Positions 5,679 through 8,113 of a DNA stretch of 8,113 nucleotides are shown here, piece after piece. The first letter of the stretch is position 1, and the number at the start of each line of letters is the position of its first letter. The position numbers and the translations under genes are program-made. A model generated the notes under the pieces. It was not told the DNA's origin, searched no databases, and saw only the letters and a list, made by a program, of their open reading frames with translations. Source of the stretch: an uncultured Clostridia bacterium (lineage in GTDB: Bacteria > Bacillota > Clostridia > Oscillospirales > Acutalibacteraceae); assembly GCA_947623765.1 (NCBI GenBank), contig CANQIG010000078.1, positions 1-8,113 of the forward strand, in the 5' to 3' direction.

Positions 5679-6163
5679 CATGGATCTCTGTGATCGCTGC
5701 GGCAGCGGTAATACTTGAAGCCGTCCTTTTCTTCTACGTACTGGAATCCGACTTTTTCCAGAACGTGCTGGCTTCGGGTGTTTTTGAGAACGGTATCTGC
5801 GTTTACGATGTGCATTCCCAGCGTGTCGAAGGCGTATTGCAGCGCGAGCTTTTCGGCCGCCGTTCCGTATCCATGCCCTTTTACGGAGTCGTTTTGCAGG
5901 TGGATGCTCAAAGTACATTCCCTGCGCTCCCGGTCGATGGACTTTAGCTGCAGTTCCCCGATCGGCCTGCCGTCCTTCATGATCGCGAAGAAGACGCGGG
6001 ACGGGATCTGCTTCGATGCAAAATACCGGTCCACGGCGGCTTCGCTGTAGCGATAGGGTTCAAATCGCTCCATGTCCATGTAGATGGCGGGGTCGTTTTG
6101 CCAGTCCCGATATAATTCATGGCAAAGCTCCCTCGTCATCCTGCAGAGAGATACTTCTCCCAT
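5678..6163 (-). CDS. GNAT family N-acetyltransferase (RimJ/RimL-like)
   Basis: This 161-residue protein shows the single-domain GNAT layout: an N-terminal strand and helix with RMTRELCHELYRDWQNDP, then the central FFAIMKDGRPIGELQLKSID (59-77). Next come ECTLSIHL, the acetyl-CoA pyrophosphate loop KGHGYGTAAEKLAL (95-108), and the C-terminal VLKNTRSQHVLEKVGFQYVE (125-144). The N-x-RSQ-x-VLEK-x-GF signature is typical of RimJ/RimL and small-molecule acetyltransferases. The acceptor cannot be predicted. The ATG at 6163 has an AGGAG site (plus-strand 6173-6177). The gene lies 64 bp downstream of msrA on the same strand and I see no clear promoter in the gap, so co-transcription is likely. Hand counting gives about 55% GC across most of the gene against about 65-70% in msrA, suggesting a separate, possibly recent origin. 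Confidence 0.9.
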   Translation of the reverse strand: MGEVSLCRMTRELCHELYRDWQNDPAIYMDMERFEPYRYSEAAVDRYFASKQIPSRVFFAIMKDGRPIGELQLKSIDRERRECTLSIHLQNDSVKGHGYGTAAEKLALQYAFDTLGMHIVNADTVLKNTRSQHVLEKVGFQYVEEKDGFKYYRCRSDHRDP

Positions 6164-6227
6164 ATCAGGGCGCTCCTAACATCGTGTTTTCATTTCGACT
6201 CGCCGAACAGAGAGAGACGCGGGCCTG

Positions 6228-6749
6228 TCAAACATATTCGAGGGGGTTGACGGTCTTGACCCAGCGGATGCACTGCAGCGGGACGTGGCAGTAGCCGCCG
6301 GGGGTCTTGTCGAGGTATTTCTGGTGGTACGGCTCGGCGGGGTAGAAGCAGGCGAGGGGCAGGCATTCGACGGCGATCTTGCCGGGATGGACCGTCTCCG
6401 CGAGGTCGGAGAGCGTCTTTTCGACGACGGCGCGGTCTTTGGGGTCCGTGTAGTACACGCCCGTGCGGTACTGATGGCCGACGTCGCCGCCCTGGCGGTC
6501 CACCGAGGTCGGGTCGATGATCTTGTAAAAGAGCCGCAGCAGCGCCGAGAGCGGGAGCTGCTCGTCGTCAAAGCGGACGCGGACGGTCTCGGCGTGGCCG
6601 GTGTCGCCGCGCTTGACCTGTTCATAGCTCGGCTTTTCGACCGTGCCGTTCGCGAAGCCGACCTCCGTTTCCAGCACGCCGTGGATGTTCGAGACGTACT
6701 TTTCCACGCCCCAGTAGCAGCCGCCCGCGAGATAAATTTCCTTTTCCAT
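6228..6749 (-). CDS. msrA: Peptide-methionine (S)-S-oxide reductase
   Basis: The product is 173 residues, the normal size of a stand-alone MsrA. It reduces the S-epimer of methionine sulfoxide in proteins or free methionine, using thioredoxin. The catalytic block is AGGCYWGVEK, with nucleophile Cys11 encoded by TGC rather than a selenocysteine TGA; Tyr replaces the more common Phe of GCFWG. Other landmarks are the GDTGHAETVRV acid/substrate block (48-58), IDPTSVDRQGGDVGHQYR (78-95) and the PAEPYHQKYL segment (137-146). Cys154 and Cys160 near the C-terminus are candidate resolving cysteines. No MsrB domain is fused. The reading frame stays open far upstream, but the ATG at 6749 is the family start and has a GGGATGAAAGG site close by. 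The gene heads a probable msrA-GNAT transcript and diverges from the lipoprotein gene. Confidence 0.95.
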   Translation of the reverse strand: MEKEIYLAGGCYWGVEKYVSNIHGVLETEVGFANGTVEKPSYEQVKRGDTGHAETVRVRFDDEQLPLSALLRLFYKIIDPTSVDRQGGDVGHQYRTGVYYTDPKDRAVVEKTLSDLAETVHPGKIAVECLPLACFYPAEPYHQKYLDKTPGGYCHVPLQCIRWVKTVNPLEYV

Positions 6750-6783
6750 TTGCCTTTCATCCCTTTGCTTGAAATCCAAAATT

Positions 6784-6812
6784 AGTATACTCCTCTCGCG
6801 CGGGCGGCGCAA
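6784..6812 (-). promoter_or_regulatory. msrA promoter
   Basis: On the minus strand, TATACT (6789-6784) is 17 bp from TTGCGC (6812-6807), which keeps only the TTG of the -35 consensus. Predicted start is near 6777, giving a leader of about 28 nt before the ATG at 6749. I see no obvious regulator site around it. Confidence 0.55.
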
Positions 6813-6867
6813 GGGGGACCGGGAAATTTTTCCGCGCGGGGGACCCGCTCCGGCGAAAAAATAGGGC

Positions 6868-6896
6868 TTGTTTTCTCCCCTGAGTTGTGATATGAT
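6868..6896 (+). promoter_or_regulatory. Promoter of the lipoprotein gene, extended -10
   Basis: TTGTTT (6868-6873) and TATGAT (6891-6896) are separated by 17 bp, and TGA directly before the -10 gives a TGn extension. The start site should be near 6903. This makes the in-frame ATG at 6905 almost leaderless and favours the ATG at 6929. Confidence 0.7.
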
Positions 6897-6928
6897 AGCT
6901 GTGAATGAATCTGAGAGGACGGAACCCC

Positions 6929-7471
6929 ATGTTGCGAAAGACCCTGAAAAACCTGTTCGCGGCGGTACTGCTGGCCGCGTTTTGCCTTTCTCTGGCGTCG
7001 TGCGCGCCCGGCGCGGCGCAGGCGCCGGAGCTGACGGTCTCTGACGCGTCGCAGGAGGAGCCGCCCGCGCCGAAGGACCCCGCGAATTATGACCGGGACG
7101 TTCAGGGCCTGTGCAGTTATCTCGAGGACTGCGGCGTCGCCGTCGGCGACCGCGTGCAGATGTCCTTCGACGTGATCGGCGCGAAAAACGGCTACAAGTA
7201 CAACTACCGCTACAACGGCTCCACGGTGCAGCTCGAGGTCTACGAGTTCGACACGGCGAACCTGCCGGAGGCCGGGGTGAAGACGCTGGAGACGCTGCGG
7301 GTCTCCGGGAAGTTCGACGTGGTGGGGACGCTGGTCGACGGGACGCTCTCCTCCGACGAGCGCTTCCTGCTGGTCTACACGGATGCGAAGAACGACGAGG
7401 TGAACGCGGCGCACCGCGACCATGTGACGGCGTGCTTTGACCGGTTCGCCGAGTACGGCACCGCGCGGTAA
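6929..7471 (+). CDS. Uncharacterised lipoprotein
   Basis: The 180-residue product starts MLRKTLKNLFAAVLLAAF and has a clear type II signal peptide: two early basic residues, a hydrophobic core (about 9-21) and the lipobox LASC with the lipidated Cys25. A low-complexity Ala/Pro/Glu/Asp linker (26-52) leads to a compact domain of about 125 residues. That domain has YLEDCGVAVGD, MSFDVIGAKNGYKYNYRYNG, VQLEVYEFD and ERFLLVYTD segments, which suggest an alpha/beta fold exposed at the outer face of the membrane. I do not recognise a named family. The start at 6929 is preferred over an ATG 24 nt upstream, because AGAGGA (6915-6920) is well placed and the upstream ATG falls almost at the transcription start. 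The gene is monocistronic between its own promoter and terminator hairpins. Small alpha-helical and strand elements alone do not support a function. Confidence 0.8.
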   Translation: MLRKTLKNLFAAVLLAAFCLSLASCAPGAAQAPELTVSDASQEEPPAPKDPANYDRDVQGLCSYLEDCGVAVGDRVQMSFDVIGAKNGYKYNYRYNGSTVQLEVYEFDTANLPEAGVKTLETLRVSGKFDVVGTLVDGTLSSDERFLLVYTDAKNDEVNAAHRDHVTACFDRFAEYGTAR

Positions 7472-7482
7472 AACGGAATCTG

Positions 7483-7506
7483 GCGGGAGGGCGTCGGCTC
7501 TCCCGC
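7483..7506 (+). terminator. First hairpin after the lipoprotein gene
   Basis: GCGGGAG (7483-7489) pairs perfectly with CTCCCGC (7500-7506) around a 10-nt loop, 11 nt after the stop codon. Only three T residues follow, so alone it would be a weak terminator. It may protect the mRNA 3' end or work with the next hairpin. Confidence 0.45.
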
Positions 7507-7528
7507 TTTGGTCGTCCTTCGGGCGGGG

Positions 7529-7553
7529 AGCCGCCGGGCGGGACGGCTTTTTT
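7529..7553 (+). terminator. Intrinsic terminator with T6 tract
   Basis: AGCCG (7529-7533) pairs with CGGCT (7544-7548), with further G:C pairing possible in the loop, followed by a run of six T residues (7548-7553). It separates the lipoprotein gene from the MATE gene. I do not see a clear promoter between here and 7646. Confidence 0.65.
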
Positions 7554-7617
7554 CACCGGGAAAAACGAGGGAGAAAAGCCCTGCCGGGCGGTGGGTCCGG
7601 CTGGGCGCGGAGAACGG

Positions 7618-7648
7618 AAAGGAGTCTGACGGCGGTACGCCGGGTATG
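7618..7648 (+). promoter_or_regulatory. Split ribosome binding site with hairpin before the MATE start
   Basis: AAAGGAG (7618-7624) is 21 nt from the ATG at 7646, too far for normal initiation. Between them, CGGCG-gta-CGCCG (7630-7642) forms a perfect 5-bp GC stem. Folding it leaves 5 plus 3 unpaired bases, an 8-nt effective spacing. A comparable arrangement is known in phage T4 late genes. A role here is inference. Confidence 0.5.
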
Positions 7649-8113
7649 AAACAAAAACTGATGATCCTCATGTACAGGATCCGTTTGCGGCGTGGAGAGC
7701 GGCGCACGGGGTATGAGATCGACATGGTGAACGGCCCGCTCTTCGGGAAGATCGTGCGGTTCGCCATCCCGCTGATGATCTCCGGGATGCTGCAGCTGCT
7801 CTTCAACGCGGCGGACATCATCGTCGTGGGCAACTTCGCCGGGGCGACGGCGCTCGCCGCCGTCGGTTCGACGGGCGCGCTCATCAACCTGCTGGTGAAC
7901 CTGTTCATCGGGCTGTCCGTCGGCACGAATGTGCTCGTCGCGCGGTACTACGGCGCGGGGGACGTGAAGCACCTCTCCGAGGTCGTGCACACCTCGGTGC
8001 TGACGAGCCTCGTCTCCGGGACGGCGCTCGTCGTCATCGGGCTGATCGCCGCGGAGCCGCTGCTCACGCTGATGGGCACGCCGGACGACGTGCTCTCGCA
8101 GGCGGCGCTCTAT
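7646..8113 (+). CDS. MATE family efflux transporter, 3' end cut by window
   Basis: The frame is open from ATG 7646 to the right edge (156 residues), about the first third of a typical MATE exporter of roughly 450 residues. The family pumps cationic drugs or metabolites out of the cell, driven by Na+ or H+ gradients. A basic cytosolic leader (1-28) ends in EIDMVNGPLFGKI, the common MATE entry motif. Then come helix 1 (about 37-60, FAIPLMISGMLQLLFNAAD), helix 2 (about 72-99, with GSTGALINLLVNLFIGLSVG), the VARYYGAGD loop (98-106) and helix 3 (about 112-138). The GTPDDVL segment after helix 3 is also typical. The substrate cannot be predicted. Other in-frame starts at 7661, 7670 and 7724 are possible. 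The 7646 start is chosen because the only good Shine-Dalgarno sequence, bridged by a hairpin, points to it. Confidence 0.9.
   Translation, partial: MKQKLMILMYRIRLRRGERRTGYEIDMVNGPLFGKIVRFAIPLMISGMLQLLFNAADIIVVGNFAGATALAAVGSTGALINLLVNLFIGLSVGTNVLVARYYGAGDVKHLSEVVHTSVLTSLVSGTALVVIGLIAAEPLLTLMGTPDDVLSQAALY

Noticed and set aside
6226..6231. TTGACA on the minus strand before the GNAT gene
   Set aside because: It overlaps the msrA stop, and no -10-like hexamer is found at 16-18 bp, so I do not call a promoter.
6905..6928. Earlier ATG for the lipoprotein
   Set aside because: It lies only about 2 nt after the predicted transcription start and adds residues before a complete signal peptide; 6929 has a proper ribosome binding site.
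6750..7556. Upstream extension of the msrA frame to a 442-codon protein
   Set aside because: The extension is Arg/Pro/Ser-rich, runs antisense to the lipoprotein gene and across the msrA promoter; normal MsrA starts at 6749.
1..8113. CRISPR array, tRNA/rRNA genes, phage or toxin-antitoxin modules
   Set aside because: I looked for regular direct repeats, tRNA-like cloverleaf ends and small paired genes, and found none. A covariance-model scan would settle tRNA absence.

Overview
This GC-rich window reads like the chromosome of an uncultured, glycan-using Clostridia-type Firmicute, for example a high-GC gut Oscillospirales or Christensenellales member. The signs are strong AGGAG-type ribosome binding sites, recognisable sigma-A promoters (TTGACA/TATAAT and TGn-extended -10 boxes), a DUF5605 glycosidase-like protein, a cytoplasmic sialate O-acetylesterase, a YcxB-like protein and a MATE exporter. 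Third codon positions are heavily G/C, so long antisense and out-of-frame ORFs are common and spurious. The taxonomic placement is inference.

Layout, left to right: (1) 1-1008 (+), the 3' part of a DUF4038/DUF5605 glycoside-hydrolase-like gene, which meets (2) 1082-1900 (-), a Nif3-like metal protein, at a shared bidirectional terminator. (3) 1901-2228 is a divergent promoter region. It drives the Nif3-like gene leftward from a fully consensus promoter, and a sialate O-acetylesterase plus a YbaK-type tRNA deacylase rightward (2229-4295). (4) 4426-4947 is a two-helix YcxB-like membrane protein and 5013-5408 a small PNPOx-fold flavoprotein, each with its own extended -10 promoter. (5) 5409-5632 holds no gene. 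It carries a symmetric element bounded by two near-perfect hairpins and a possible 6-bp target duplication, followed by a strong two-way terminator. (6) On the minus strand, msrA (6228-6749) and a GNAT acetyltransferase (5678-6163) lie head to tail; the GNAT gene is clearly less GC-rich than its neighbours. (7) Divergent from msrA is an unrecognised lipoprotein (6929-7471) followed by terminator hairpins. (8) 7646 to the right edge is the start of a MATE-family exporter.

The genes mostly look like independent one- or two-gene units: glycan processing (DUF5605 protein, acetylesterase), translation quality control (YbaK), oxidative repair (MsrA), flavin chemistry (PNPOx) and efflux (MATE). I do not see a multi-gene defence system, CRISPR array, prophage, tRNA or rRNA. 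The most unusual items are the hairpin-bounded element at 5412-5614, and the MATE start site, where a GC hairpin sits exactly between a distant Shine-Dalgarno sequence and the ATG.
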